DNA from: Candidatus Methylopumilus sp.
GTDB taxonomy: Bacteria; Pseudomonadota; Gammaproteobacteria; Burkholderiales; Methylophilaceae
Direction: 5' to 3'
Assembly: GCA_024640945.1 (NCBI GenBank)
Contig: JAHEEA010000010.1
Span: forward strand, 1 to 63,465
DNA length: 63,465 nucleotides
Numbering within the stretch: the first letter of the stretch is position 1; every line of letters starts with the position of its first letter. Made by a program: the position numbers and the translations under genes. Positions 20,905-30,124 of the stretch are shown here, piece by piece. A model generated the notes under the pieces. That model was not told the origin of the DNA. It searched no databases and saw only the letters and a list, made by a program, of their open reading frames with translations.

Positions 20905-22254
20905 TTACTTGCTGCTGATGCCGAGCTTGTTTTCAAGATAGTGAATACTTGTTTCACCTAATTGAAAAGCGGCGTCATTCATCAAATCGCGATGCAATGC
21001 AATGTTGGTTTTAATACCTTCAACTGCCATTTCAGAAAGTGCGATGTCCATACGTGCAATCGCTTGTTCACGATTGTCACCAAAGGCAATCAGTTTGCCG
21101 ATCATAGAATCGTAATGTGATGGCACAACATAGTTTTGATATGCGTGTGTATCAACGCGAATACCAGGACCGCCAGGCATATGGAATGTTGAAATACGAC
21201 CTGGTGATGGAACAAAGGTATATGGATCTTCTGCGTTAATACGGCATTCAATCGCATGGCCACGGAATTGAATGTCTTTTTGGCGTAAACGAAGTTTTTC
21301 GCCATAAGCCACACGAATTTGTTCTTGAACGATGTCCACGCCAGTAATCATTTCTGTCACTGGGTGCTCAACTTGAACACGGGTGTTCATTTCAATGAAA
21401 TAGAATTCGTTGTTTTCGTATAAGAATTCAAAAGTACCCGCGCCGCGATAATTAATGCGTTTACATGCGTCTGCACAGCGTTGGCCAATTTTGTCGCGTA
21501 AGCGAGTAGAAATGCCAGGTGCTGGTGCTTCTTCAAGTACTTTTTGATGGCGGCGTTGCATAGAGCAATCGCGCTCACCTAAGTAAATAGCGTTACCGTG
21601 TTGGTCAGCCATTACTTGAATTTCGATGTGGCGTGGTTGTTCTAGGAATTTTTCCATGTAAACCACTGGATTGTTAAACGCTGCTTGTGCTTCTGCTTTG
21701 GTCATGTTGACTGAAGAAATTAAGGCCGCTTCTGTATGCACAACACGCATACCACGACCACCGCCACCGCCAGCCGCTTTAATAATTACCGGGTAGCCGA
21801 TTTTTTTGGCAATACGAATGATTTCTGCTGGATTGTCTGGCAATGCACCGTCTGAACCTGGTACACAAGGTACGCCAGCTTTTTTCATCATGTCTTTAGC
21901 GCTGACTTTGTCACCCATTAAACGGATGGTTTCAGCACGTGGGCCAATGAAAACGAAGCCGCTTTGTTCTACGCGTTCAGCGAAGTCAGCATTTTCAGAT
22001 AAGAAACCGTAACCAGGGTGAATCGCTTCTGCGTCAGTCACTTCAGCTGCGCTGATAACTGCAGGGATGTTGAGGTAGCTTTGACCTGATGGCGCTGGGC
22101 CAATACAAACAGATTCGTCAGCTAACTTAACGTATTTTGCATCTTTATCAGCTTCTGAGTGAACAGCGACTGTTTTAATGCCTAATTCACGGCAAGCACG
22201 TTGAATACGTAGTGCAATTTCGCCGCGATTAGCGATGAGGATTTTATCAAACAT
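20905..22254 (-). CDS. accC: Acetyl-CoA carboxylase, biotin carboxylase subunit
   Basis: AccC carboxylates the biotin on AccB with bicarbonate and ATP, the first step of fatty-acid synthesis. The 449-residue protein starts [20 protein letters not shown]. It has the ATP-grasp glycine loop [13 protein letters not shown] and the catalytic region [20 protein letters not shown]. The length and the accB-accC pairing (11-base gap) are standard. Confidence 0.98.
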   Translation of the reverse strand: MFDKILIANRGEIALRIQRACRELGIKTVAVHSEADKDAKYVKLADESVCIGPAPSGQSYLNIPAVISAAEVTDAEAIHPGYGFLSENADFAERVEQSGFVFIGPRAETIRLMGDKVSAKDMMKKAGVPCVPGSDGALPDNPAEIIRIAKKIGYPVIIKAAGGGGGRGMRVVHTEAALISSVNMTKAEAQAAFNNPVVYMEKFLEQPRHIEIQVMADQHGNAIYLGERDCSMQRRHQKVLEEAPAPGISTRLRDKIGQRCADACKRINYRGAGTFEFLYENNEFYFIEMNTRVQVEHPVTEMITGVDIVQEQIRVAYGEKLRLRQKDIQFRGHAIECRINAEDPYTFVPSPGRISTFHMPGGPGIRVDTHAYQNYVVPSHYDSMIGKLIAFGDNREQAIARMDIALSEMAVEGIKTNIALHRDLMNDAAFQLGETSIHYLENKLGISSK

Positions 22255-22265
22255 TTAAAACCTCT

Positions 22266-22721
22266 TTAGCCGATGATAAATAAAGGTTCGCCGTATTCGA
22301 CGGGTTGACCGTTTTCAACCAAGATCGCTTTGATAACGCCAGCGTGGTCAGATTCGATTTCGTTTAATAGCTTCATCGCTTCGATGATGCATAGCGTGTC
22401 GCCAACAGCAACGCTAGAGCCAATATCTACAAAAGATTTAGCATCGGGTGATGGTGAACGGTAGAAAGTACCGACCATTGGTGATTTAACAACATGACCT
22501 TCAATTGCTGCAGGCGCTGCTTCTGCAGGCGCTGCTGCGGCCGCTGGAGCTGCAGGTGCTGCTTGTTGAATCATTTGTGGTTGTGCGTAATGCATTACGC
22601 TCTGACCTTGTGGAAGGTTACGGCTGATACGTACTTTCTCTTCGCCTTCTGTTAATTCAAGTTCTGAAATACCAGATTCCTCAACTAAGTCGATGAGTTT
22701 TTTAAGTTTGCGTAAATCCAT
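22266..22721 (-). CDS. accB: Acetyl-CoA carboxylase biotin carboxyl carrier protein
   Basis: AccB carries biotin between the carboxylase and carboxyltransferase parts of acetyl-CoA carboxylase. The 151-residue protein has an N-terminal interaction helix ([20 protein letters not shown]) and a flexible alanine/proline linker near residues 53-72. The lipoyl-like biotin domain has the biotinylated lysine at position 117 in [12 protein letters not shown]. The thumb and the carrier fold are complete. Confidence 0.98.
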   Translation of the reverse strand: MDLRKLKKLIDLVEESGISELELTEGEEKVRISRNLPQGQSVMHYAQPQMIQQAAPAAPAAAAAPAEAAPAAIEGHVVKSPMVGTFYRSPSPDAKSFVDIGSSVAVGDTLCIIEAMKLLNEIESDHAGVIKAILVENGQPVEYGEPLFIIG

Positions 22722-22790
22722 GGTTCACCTCTTTAAAACAAATATTGAATAGTTAAGCACTTTAAAGAAACAGTGCGTTTTTTATTAATG

Positions 22791-23246
22791 TTAATGCGTG
22801 ATTTTGTTAATTGCGAAATCTAAAGCGAGTAAATAACCTTGAGCGCCTAAGCCGCTAATAACGCCAACAGCGATATCAGAGAAGTAGGAATGCTGACGGA
22901 AGGACTCTCGTGCGTAGATGTTTGATAAATGTACTTCAACAAATGGAATTTTAATTGCTGATAGTGCGTCTCTTAAGGCAACTGAGGTGTGAGTGAAGGC
23001 AGCAGGATTAATAATAATGTAATCAACTTTGCTTGTTGCTAACTCATGTAGCTTCTGAATTAACTCAACTTCAGAATTGCTTTGAAAGCTTTCTAAAGCA
23101 ACATTCGCTTCTGATGCACGCGCTTTTAATTGAGCGTTAATGTCATCTAAGGTGTTGTTGCCGTAATGATCCGGCTCGCGCAAACCTAAAAGATTTAAGT
23201 TTGGGCCGTGTAGTACTAAAACGGATTTTGAATTGGTTTTTGCCAT
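22791..23246 (-). CDS. aroQ: Type II 3-dehydroquinate dehydratase
   Basis: AroQ dehydrates 3-dehydroquinate to 3-dehydroshikimate in the shikimate pathway. The 151-residue protein has [18 protein letters not shown] with the catalytic tyrosine in the lid, [18 protein letters not shown], and [14 protein letters not shown], which places the catalytic histidine. It comes just before accB-accC, as in many proteobacteria. The 135-base gap upstream probably holds the promoter for aroQ-accB-accC-prmA. Confidence 0.97.
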   Translation of the reverse strand: MAKTNSKSVLVLHGPNLNLLGLREPDHYGNNTLDDINAQLKARASEANVALESFQSNSEVELIQKLHELATSKVDYIIINPAAFTHTSVALRDALSAIKIPFVEVHLSNIYARESFRQHSYFSDIAVGVISGLGAQGYLLALDFAINKITH

Positions 23247-23381
23247 ATTTAAATACTCAAATTTTAAAATCTGAGATTTATCGTTTGTCGTAAATTAGAA
23301 GACATTCTACAGCAAATTGACGGAATTTAAAGAAATTACGAATTATTACCTTGGATTTTATTGCGGAAAATTCGATGAATT

Positions 23382-23942
23382 TTATGGTGCGTCAGTATCA
23401 CTATGATTTAACAGAGGAAGCAGGCTTTTCTCTATGAGTGGCTGATTAATGCGACCTAAAAAGGTCTTAACGACCTGGCCGTTTGCATCAATAACTACAG
23501 TATAAGGCAGGATGCCGCGGCTGTTGCCTAATTTTTCTGATAAATCCATGGCATCTAAGTCGCCAATGAGGATTGGATAGCTGACGGCGCGGCTTTTATC
23601 TTCTTTAAAGTATGCTTGGGTTTTTTCTACATCTTCGGCTGCTAAGCCAATAACAACAACGTTTTGACCTTTGTATTGATCTTGCAAATGTGAAAGCTCA
23701 GGCATTTCATCACGGCAAGGCGGGCACCAAGGTGCCCAAAAATTAAGCACAATGATTTTGCCTTGCCATTGTTTTAGGCTTAGCTCTTGGTTTTCTAGGC
23801 TTTTAAAGGTTGTTTCAAATAACGCTAAGGGCGTATTTTGCACCGATGATTGCGTTGGGGCTGGTTGGAAATGCTGATAAAGCGCCCAAGATGATAATAA
23901 AAGCGCAATGAATGCGATTAACAGACGATAGTAGGATTGCAT
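23382..23942 (-). CDS. TlpA/ResA-family membrane-anchored thioredoxin
   Basis: This 186-residue protein has an N-terminal membrane anchor (LLIAFIALLLSSWALY) and a periplasmic thioredoxin domain. The redox site is WCPPC at residues 72-76, inside IIVLNFWAPWCPPCRDEMPE, and a cis-proline region is seen in GILPYTVVID. Proteins of this type reduce disulphides in apocytochromes c or other secreted proteins. Its start overlaps the end of dsbD by 25 bases, so DsbD is the probable source of its electrons. The exact client is unknown. Confidence 0.88.
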   Translation of the reverse strand: MQSYYRLLIAFIALLLSSWALYQHFQPAPTQSSVQNTPLALFETTFKSLENQELSLKQWQGKIIVLNFWAPWCPPCRDEMPELSHLQDQYKGQNVVVIGLAAEDVEKTQAYFKEDKSRAVSYPILIGDLDAMDLSEKLGNSRGILPYTVVIDANGQVVKTFLGRINQPLIEKSLLPLLNHSDTDAP

Positions 23943-25549
23943 TCATCTTCTTTCAGTTGTTTTAATCTTTCTATGGTTTTTAGAAGCGTTTCAGCATCCT
24001 GATAGCCAATCGTTTTGAGCGGCGCGACTTCTTGCCCGTTTTTGTTAAAGAACACCATGCCTGGTGGCCCAAATAATTTAAAGTGATTGAGGATGGCGAG
24101 GTCATTCTGGCTATTTTCGGTCACATCCACTTGAAGTAGCTCAACATCTTTGAGAGCCGCTTGTATTTTTGGGTCACTAAACGTGAATCTTTCTAATTCT
24201 TTACATGCCACACACCAGTCTGCATAGAAATCGAGCATGATGGTTTTGTTATGCGCGGCTTTGATGGCTTTTTCAAGTTCTGGCATGTTTCTAACTTGTT
24301 TAAACGGTAGTACGGAATGTTCGGCATTGCTTGAAGTTGTTAAAGCTTTAGGGGCGATAGGTAAGACTATCCAAACGGCAACGGCAAGCATGACGATGCC
24401 AAAGAAATTGCGTACGGTTGTCATCCAAGGACCGGCTTTAGGCAATATGTGTCCCGCAGAAGCGCCAATAAGTAGTAGTGGAACGCCCATGCCAATAGAG
24501 AGTGAGAATAAAGCGACGCCACCTAATACTACGTCATGTGTTTGGCTGATATAAATGAGTGCGCCAGCAAGAGGTGCGGCCACGCAAGGGCTGACAATTA
24601 GTGCTGATAAGGCGCCCATTGAAAATACGCCTAACCATTGGCCGCCTTTAATACTGTTGGCCATATTTGCCATGCGGGTTTCAATGCGGCTTGGTAACCT
24701 TAGTTCATAAAGTCCAAACATGGACATGGCGAGTGCGACAAAAATGAGAGCGGTGGCACTGAGCACCCAAGGATTTTGTAATGCATTACTGAGTAATTGG
24801 CCTGATAGTCCAGCGGCAATTCCGGCTAAGGTATAACTCAAGGCCATACCTAATGTGTAGGCGAGCGATAAGTTAAAAGCGTGTAAGCGACTGGTGGCCT
24901 GATGGTGCACTTTTTTGTCACCCACAATAATTCCAGAGAGAATTGGAATCATTGGTAAAACACAAGGTGTGAGAGCAAGCAGTAAGCCAAAGCCAAAGAA
25001 GCCGGCGATGATGAGCCAGATTTTCCCGCCTTTTAATAGGGTGGTGGCTTGGTCATCATTATTTGTGTCGTTGGTTTTATTAACATCAACATCGATATTT
25101 TTGCGAATAGGTGAATAACATAATCCTTTTTCACTGCAGCCTTGGTAGGTTGCGGTGATTGCAACTGGCTTACCTGCTGAAATTGGATTGCTGAGTTTAA
25201 TCAGCGCTGAGAAGCTTTGATGAAAAACTTCAGTTTGCCCAAAGTGGCTATCTTGTTTGATATCACCTTTGGGAAGTACTAATTCGCTAATTTTATTATT
25301 GCTAGATTCAAATTTGATTTTGTCTCGATATAAATAATGTCCGTTAGCAATCGTAAATTCCGCATTGAGGGTTGTTGCATCAATTGCGCGAATATTGAGT
25401 TTGAATGCTTGGTCTGGCGATAAAAAAGTATCTTCGCTAGATTCAACAAAGCTATTTTGTTGGGTAGAGGAATTTTCAGCTGCTTGCACCGAGCTTAATG
25501 CGATGAATAAGCCCAATAAGCTGGCTGCAACAATAGAAAATCGTTTCAA
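23918..25549 (-). CDS. dsbD: Thiol:disulphide interchange protein DsbD
   Basis: DsbD moves electrons from cytoplasmic thioredoxin across the membrane to periplasmic partners. The 543-residue protein has a signal peptide (IVAASLLGLFIALSSVQA) and an N-terminal domain with a cysteine pair in GCSEKGLCYSP. It has an eight-helix membrane domain with the redox cysteine in LALTPCVLPMIPILSG and a second in LIVSPCVAAPLAGAL. The C-terminal thioredoxin domain has DFYADWCVACKELE. All three modules and their cysteines are present. It is flanked by cutA and the tlpA-like gene, an arrangement found in other proteobacteria. Confidence 0.96.
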   Translation of the reverse strand: MKRFSIVAASLLGLFIALSSVQAAENSSTQQNSFVESSEDTFLSPDQAFKLNIRAIDATTLNAEFTIANGHYLYRDKIKFESSNNKISELVLPKGDIKQDSHFGQTEVFHQSFSALIKLSNPISAGKPVAITATYQGCSEKGLCYSPIRKNIDVDVNKTNDTNNDDQATTLLKGGKIWLIIAGFFGFGLLLALTPCVLPMIPILSGIIVGDKKVHHQATSRLHAFNLSLAYTLGMALSYTLAGIAAGLSGQLLSNALQNPWVLSATALIFVALAMSMFGLYELRLPSRIETRMANMANSIKGGQWLGVFSMGALSALIVSPCVAAPLAGALIYISQTHDVVLGGVALFSLSIGMGVPLLLIGASAGHILPKAGPWMTTVRNFFGIVMLAVAVWIVLPIAPKALTTSSNAEHSVLPFKQVRNMPELEKAIKAAHNKTIMLDFYADWCVACKELERFTFSDPKIQAALKDVELLQVDVTENSQNDLAILNHFKLFGPPGMVFFNKNGQEVAPLKTIGYQDAETLLKTIERLKQLKEDECNPTIVC

Positions 25550-25558
25550 TGAAATATC

Positions 25559-25891
25559 CTATTTTAAAGTTTCGTTGATCCATGCAAGATAGGGCGAATA
25601 ACCGTCATTAATACTGACCTGTATGATTTCAGGAAGTTCGTATGGATGGTTTTGTAAAATGGCTTGTTCTAATTCGCGATATAAAGCTTGATTGGTCTTA
25701 ATAACAACTGGAAATTCAGTGGCATGCTCGATTTTGCCTTGCCATTCATAGATCGACTGACATGGTGCAAGGATATTGATGCAAGCGGCGAGTTTATTTT
25801 TAATTAAATATTCTGCTAATTTATCCGCACTTTCTTTATCTGGCAGATTGCTTAGCACTACAATAGCAGGGTTATTTGCAGTCGCATTCAT
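25559..25891 (-). CDS. cutA: Divalent-cation tolerance protein CutA
   Basis: CutA is a trimeric protein with a PII-like ferredoxin fold, named for copper tolerance in Escherichia coli, although its biochemical role is unresolved. The 110-residue protein contains the signature AACINILAPCQSIYEWQGKIE and the C-terminal DGYSPYLAWINETL. It lies 9 bases before dsbD, the usual cutA-dsbD pairing. Confidence 0.95.
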   Translation of the reverse strand: MNATANNPAIVVLSNLPDKESADKLAEYLIKNKLAACINILAPCQSIYEWQGKIEHATEFPVVIKTNQALYRELEQAILQNHPYELPEIIQVSINDGYSPYLAWINETLK

Positions 25892-25976
25892 TTATAAGGC
25901 TCCTCGTGCTTGAAAAAGCGCATTCGAGTCGCCATTGATATGTAGTCTGACGCGTTCAAATTTTAAGGAAGCATTC

Positions 25977-26384
25977 ATGCGGTTTTTCATCATAGCGGCA
26001 ATTTTACTCGCATTTCCAGCCTTGGAGATATGGTTGTTAATTGATCTCGCTCAGAAATATGGTTGGTTATTATTGGCTTATTTGGTTGTCGTTGGCGTGT
26101 TGGGCTGGCAGCTGATTCAAGAAGAGAAATTGGCGTTTACGGGACGCATGATGCAAACCCTGACACAGGGAACTTCATTGCCCGGCGCTGTGTTTAGTAG
26201 TTTAAAGAATTTAATCGCAGGTGTTTTATTGATTTTGCCTGGTGTGATTACGGATGTACTAGCAGTGATTTTGTTATTAATTCCATCTGCAAAACCAAAT
26301 AAAACGGCTTCTCCTTTTGATCAACATTATCAGGCGCCAGCGAATGATGATGTGATTGAAGGTGAGTACAAGCGCGAAGATTAA
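25977..26384 (+). CDS. fxsA: FxsA-family membrane protein
   Basis: FxsA is a small inner-membrane protein. In Escherichia coli its overproduction relieves exclusion of phage T7 by the F plasmid, and its native role is unclear. The start was set at ATG 25977 because AAGGA lies 8 bases before it and MRFFIIAAILLAFPALEIWL is the standard N-terminus. The 135-residue protein has membrane segments at the N-terminus, in YGWLLLAYLVVVGVLGWQL, and in LIAGVLLILPGVITDVLAVI, with a polar C-terminal tail. Confidence 0.9.
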   Translation: MRFFIIAAILLAFPALEIWLLIDLAQKYGWLLLAYLVVVGVLGWQLIQEEKLAFTGRMMQTLTQGTSLPGAVFSSLKNLIAGVLLILPGVITDVLAVILLLIPSAKPNKTASPFDQHYQAPANDDVIEGEYKRED

Positions 26385-26417
26385 AAAAGTTAAAAGAATA
26401 TTAAAGTAGGATTTGTC

Positions 26418-27440
26418 ATGTCTTATCAAGTCACCATTAAACCTAGTGGCCATACTTATTCTGTGGCCAATGAAGAAACAGTTCTTAATGCCGCCATTGA
26501 TGCCGGTTTTAATTTACCTTACGGCTGCCGTAACGGTGCTTGCGGAGCCTGTAAAGGCAAAGTGATTGAGGGGCAGGTCGAGCATTTGGATTATCAAAAT
26601 ACTGCTTTGTCCTCTGCTGAGATTGAGGCCGGCATGGCTTTATTTTGCTGTGCAAAACCACTGAGTGATTTGGTGATTGAATGTCGTGAAGTTGGGGGCG
26701 ATGCCATTCGTCCACGTATCTTGCCTGTTCGTGTGGAAAGAATGGAAAAGCGTTCGCACGATGTGATGGCTTTGTTCTTGAAGCTTCCAAGTAATGAGCG
26801 TTTGCAATTTATGGCGGGGCAGTACATCGAGTTCATTATGAAAGATGGTAAGCGCCGTGCATTTTCATTGGCTAATGCCCCACATGATGACCAGTTTTTA
26901 GAACTGCATCTTCGCTTGGTTCCTGGTGGTGCTTTTACTGAATATGTATTTAATGAGCTGCAAGAAAAAGCGATTTTAAGGATAGAAGCACCATTTGGGA
27001 GTTTCTATCTGAGAGAAGATAGCCAAAAACCAATTGTGATGGTGGCCGGCGGTACTGGCTTCGCGCCAATTAAAGGCATCATTCAACATCTCATTCATCA
27101 GAATATAGAACGAGAAGTCACGCTGTATTGGGGTGCTAAAACGCGTGAAGATTTATACATGCTAGATCTGCCAAAAGCTTGGGCAAGTATGATGCCGCAT
27201 ATTAAATTTGTACCGGTGTTGTCTGAACCATTAGCCGCTGATGATTGGAAAGGCCGTGTGGGCTTAGTACATCAAGCAGTGCTAGAGGATTTTGCAGATT
27301 TAAGAGCTTATCAGGTTTATTGTTGTGGTGCGCCTGGCATGATTGAAGCCGCGCTTAAAGACTTTCAAGCGCAGGGCTTACCAGCAGATGAGTTCTTCTC
27401 AGATGCTTTTACTTATGCCAACCCTTTACCTAAAGCTTAA
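26418..27440 (+). CDS. 2Fe-2S ferredoxin-type FAD/NAD(P)H oxidoreductase
   Basis: This 340-residue electron-transfer flavoprotein has three modules. The first is an N-terminal plant-type [2Fe-2S] ferredoxin domain with ligands in CRNGACGACKGKV and a further CC near residue 77. The second is an FAD domain with RAFSLANAP. The third is an NAD(P)H-binding domain with VAGGTGFAPIKGII. Betaproteobacterial relatives are usually annotated as CDP-6-deoxy-delta-3,4-glucoseen reductase, but that sugar pathway is not seen here, so the real partner is unknown. It ends 2 bases before the ModE-like gene, which suggests co-transcription and perhaps a molybdoenzyme link. Confidence 0.85.
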   Translation: MSYQVTIKPSGHTYSVANEETVLNAAIDAGFNLPYGCRNGACGACKGKVIEGQVEHLDYQNTALSSAEIEAGMALFCCAKPLSDLVIECREVGGDAIRPRILPVRVERMEKRSHDVMALFLKLPSNERLQFMAGQYIEFIMKDGKRRAFSLANAPHDDQFLELHLRLVPGGAFTEYVFNELQEKAILRIEAPFGSFYLREDSQKPIVMVAGGTGFAPIKGIIQHLIHQNIEREVTLYWGAKTREDLYMLDLPKAWASMMPHIKFVPVLSEPLAADDWKGRVGLVHQAVLEDFADLRAYQVYCCGAPGMIEAALKDFQAQGLPADEFFSDAFTYANPLPKA

Positions 27441-27442
27441 GT

Positions 27443-27787
27443 TTGATGCCAACCATTAAAACTAAAATTCAAATATTGAATGACTCAAATAGTGCATTTG
27501 GTCCTGGAAAAGCACAGCTTCTTTTGGCAATTGCAGAGCATGGTTCTATTTCAGTTGCTGCAAAAAGTATGAACATGTCTTATAAGCGAGCTTGGGACTT
27601 GGTAAATGCGATGAATGAGAGTTTTAAAGAACCTTTAGTGGTCACTAAGATTGGTGGTTCCCACGGGGGCGGGGCTGAAGTAACAGCATTAGGTCTCCGA
27701 GTTTTATCTTTCTATCAAGAAGCGCTCAAAAAATCTGAAGTATTTATTCATACTCAGATGTCAGATGTAATCAAATTACTTAAGTAA
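27443..27787 (+). CDS. ModE-like molybdate-responsive DNA-binding protein (no TOBE domain)
   Basis: This 114-residue protein is a winged helix of the ModE N-terminal type. It shows GKAQLLLAIAEHGSISVAAK, then SMNMSYKRAWDLVNAMN, with the tail KIGGSHGGGAEVTALGLRVL. Classical ModE has in addition two C-terminal molybdate-binding (TOBE/Mop) domains, which are absent here. The mod transport operon begins 93 bases downstream behind a palindrome of ModE-operator type, so this protein is the likely regulator. How it would sense molybdate without the binding domains is open. It starts 2 bases after the reductase gene, and its ATG has no strong ribosome-binding site. Confidence 0.85.
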   Translation: MMPTIKTKIQILNDSNSAFGPGKAQLLLAIAEHGSISVAAKSMNMSYKRAWDLVNAMNESFKEPLVVTKIGGSHGGGAEVTALGLRVLSFYQEALKKSEVFIHTQMSDVIKLLK

Positions 27788-27828
27788 TGTTTGTTCGTTT
27801 TTTCTTTTCAAGCAAGTTGGCATCATTA

Positions 27829-27859
27829 TATAATTCGCTATATTCGATAAAATATAGCG
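27829..27859 (+). promoter_or_regulatory. Promoter with ModE-type operator before the molybdate uptake operon
   Basis: Bases 27836-27844 (CGCTATATT) and 27851-27859 (AATATAGCG) form a perfect inverted repeat with 9-base arms and a 6-base spacer. This resembles the CGTTATAT-type half-sites of known ModE operators. A TATAAT box lies directly before it (27829-27834), with a weak -35 (TTTCAA) 17 bases upstream. Transcription would then start inside the palindrome, a geometry that fits repression. Confidence 0.75.
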
Positions 27860-27880
27860 TTGGGCCGTATAAGGAATAAC

Positions 27881-29344
27881 ATGAGATTGAAAAATATAAA
27901 AAAGTTACTTTTATGTGTGTTGGTAGCAAGCTTTACGACAAGTGCGTTTGCCGATAATGCCGATTTGGAAAATCGTGTTAAACAATTAGAAGAGCTACTT
28001 AAGACGATGCAGCAGCAACGTGTTGAGCAAGATAAGCAGCTGGAAGTTTTAACTAAAGAATTGGTTGGAGTTGAAAATCAATTAACACAATCAAAAAATA
28101 CCAAGATTGAAGAAAAAGGGAAGAGTAAAGGTGCTCCGCTTTTTGTAAATACTAAAAATGGTTTGTCGATTGAAGATGGATCTGGCGATTGGAATCTACA
28201 ATTAAACGGACGCGTTCAGGCTGAATACAGAACTTATAGTCCTGATGATTGGAAAAATGATACTTGGACTATTCGTCGTGCGCGATTGGGCGGTACTTAT
28301 AATTTCTTAAAAGACTTTTCTGTTCGTGTTGAAGGTGAATATGCAAATGAAAGTGCTGGCGCAAAAGCAACAACTGCTCTGACTTACGGGCATTTAGATT
28401 TTAATCGTTGGAAGGGAGCGAAGATTCGGGTTGGTCAATTTAAGCCATTTTTTGGTTTAGAACGAGCTTACAGCACGAATTTCACTGACTTCACAGAATT
28501 ATCATTAGCTACTAATAACGGCGCTATTTTTACATCAACTTACGATCGGGGTTTGATGATTCATGGGGAGCCGCTGTCTTGGCTAAACTACAACATTTAT
28601 GCAGTCAATGGCTCTGGTCAAAATAATGATGATGTAAGAGATGGTAAAGATATTGGCGCAAGGGTAAATGCTAATTTTGCTGAGCTAATGGGTATTAAAA
28701 ATTCAGTCATACATATTGGCGCTTCAGTGAGTGATGGTAGTGTAGGTTTTTCAACGTCTACTGGTAATAGTTTGACTCAAGTTTCTGAGTCAAGCGGTGT
28801 TACGTTCTTTACTGTAGCAAATTTATTAAATACGGCACGTTCAGATAGAACACGTGCTGGTGTAGAGAATGTAATAGCAGTTGGACCATTCAAATTTCAA
28901 AGTGAATATATTCATGCAAACTTTGAAGGCAATAGAACTGGGACAGGTAAATTTGATAACGATATAAACGTTTGGTATGCGAATCTTAATTGGATGATTA
29001 CTGGCGAACAGTATGCTGATAGTTATAAGAATGGTGTATTTGGGCGCATGAAACCGAAGAACAATTTTGATGATAAAGATGGCTGGGGTGCTTGGGAGTT
29101 AGGACTTAGATATAGCCATTATGATGCGAGTGATTTTAAGGGCTTGCTAACAGCACAAAGTTCATCAACAAGCTTTACAAGCCAAGCTTCATCATGGACA
29201 GGTGGAGTTAAATGGATAATGAATCCAAATGCACGCGTTTTGTTAAATTACATTCAAACGGATTACGATAATCAAATCTTAGTGAACAATAAGCGTGATG
29301 ATAAAGAAAAAGCAATCGTAATGCGTGCGCAATATGATTTTTAA
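27881..29344 (+). CDS. OprO/OprP-type outer-membrane porin, linked to molybdate uptake
   Basis: The start at ATG 27881 has AAGGA before it and opens with a signal peptide (LLLCVLVASFTTSAFA). The 487-residue protein then has a coiled-coil of about 45 residues (ENRVKQLEELLKTMQQQ and onward), followed by a beta-barrel domain of the phosphate-selective porin O/P family. Marks are LQLNGRVQAEYRTY, WTIRRARLGGTYNFL, KIRVGQFKPFFGLER and a terminal phenylalanine in MRAQYDF. Members of this family favour anions. It is the first gene of the porin-modA-modB-modC operon, so molybdate or a similar oxyanion is the inferred cargo. Confidence 0.85.
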   Translation: MRLKNIKKLLLCVLVASFTTSAFADNADLENRVKQLEELLKTMQQQRVEQDKQLEVLTKELVGVENQLTQSKNTKIEEKGKSKGAPLFVNTKNGLSIEDGSGDWNLQLNGRVQAEYRTYSPDDWKNDTWTIRRARLGGTYNFLKDFSVRVEGEYANESAGAKATTALTYGHLDFNRWKGAKIRVGQFKPFFGLERAYSTNFTDFTELSLATNNGAIFTSTYDRGLMIHGEPLSWLNYNIYAVNGSGQNNDDVRDGKDIGARVNANFAELMGIKNSVIHIGASVSDGSVGFSTSTGNSLTQVSESSGVTFFTVANLLNTARSDRTRAGVENVIAVGPFKFQSEYIHANFEGNRTGTGKFDNDINVWYANLNWMITGEQYADSYKNGVFGRMKPKNNFDDKDGWGAWELGLRYSHYDASDFKGLLTAQSSSTSFTSQASSWTGGVKWIMNPNARVLLNYIQTDYDNQILVNNKRDDKEKAIVMRAQYDF

Positions 29345-29359
29345 TGAGATGGTAATTTA

Positions 29360-30115
29360 ATGAAAAAACTTTTAATTTTTGCTTTTGGATTGTTTCTATC
29401 AGCAGTGAGTTTTGCGGATGAAAAACTCACTGTATTTGCAGCGGCCAGTTTAACTAATGCACTGAGTGAAATTAGTACAAAGTATGAAAAAGAAACGGGT
29501 ATAAAAATCGCTCATTCTTTTGCTGCATCTTCTGTGCTTGCTAAACAAATTGAAAACGGTGCGCCAGCAGATCTATTTATTTCAGCAGATTTAAAGTGGA
29601 TGAATTATCTACAAGAAAAATCTCTTGTTAACAAATCCTCAAGAAAAAATCTTTTAGCTAATACATTGGTTTTGATTGCGCCAAAAGGGCGATCTTTTGA
29701 TGTGAAGTTTGAAGAAGGCTTTGCTTTCGTTAAGGCATTTGATGGTCGATTATGTACAGGAGATATTGAATCTGTACCTGTAGGTATTTATGCAAAAGAA
29801 GCATTGACTAATCTTGGCTGGTGGAAAGACATTAAATCTAGAATAGTGGGCACACAGGATGTTAGAGGTGCACTAGCTTTTGTGGAGCGGGCGGAATGTA
29901 ATGTTGGTATTGTTTATGAAACAGATGCCAAGGTTTCGAGTAAGGTCGATTTAGTAGGAACATTCCCAGAATCAACACATAGTCCAGTGTTATATCCAGT
30001 TGCAATGACCGTTAATTCGAAAGAAAGCGCTAAGGCTTATTTAAGTTATTTGCAATCAGATGAAGCAATGAATATTTTCAAAAAATACGGATTTAATATT
30101 CATCCTAAACAGTAA
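29360..30115 (+). CDS. modA: Molybdate ABC transporter, substrate-binding protein
   Basis: ModA is the periplasmic binding protein that captures molybdate (and usually tungstate) for the ModBC transporter. The 251-residue protein has a signal peptide (LLIFAFGLFLSAVSFA). The mature part begins DEKLTVFAAASLTNALSEI, the standard ModA opening in which the serine after AAA contacts the oxyanion. FAASSVLAKQIENGAPADLF and CNVGIVYETDAKV supply further family marks. It starts 15 bases after the porin gene and is followed by modB. Confidence 0.95.
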   Translation: MKKLLIFAFGLFLSAVSFADEKLTVFAAASLTNALSEISTKYEKETGIKIAHSFAASSVLAKQIENGAPADLFISADLKWMNYLQEKSLVNKSSRKNLLANTLVLIAPKGRSFDVKFEEGFAFVKAFDGRLCTGDIESVPVGIYAKEALTNLGWWKDIKSRIVGTQDVRGALAFVERAECNVGIVYETDAKVSSKVDLVGTFPESTHSPVLYPVAMTVNSKESAKAYLSYLQSDEAMNIFKKYGFNIHPKQ

Positions 30116-30124
30116 GGTTATCCA

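Noticed and set aside
24237-24554. 105-codon open frame opposite dsbD
   Set aside because: It is antisense to the membrane core of dsbD and has no family resemblance.
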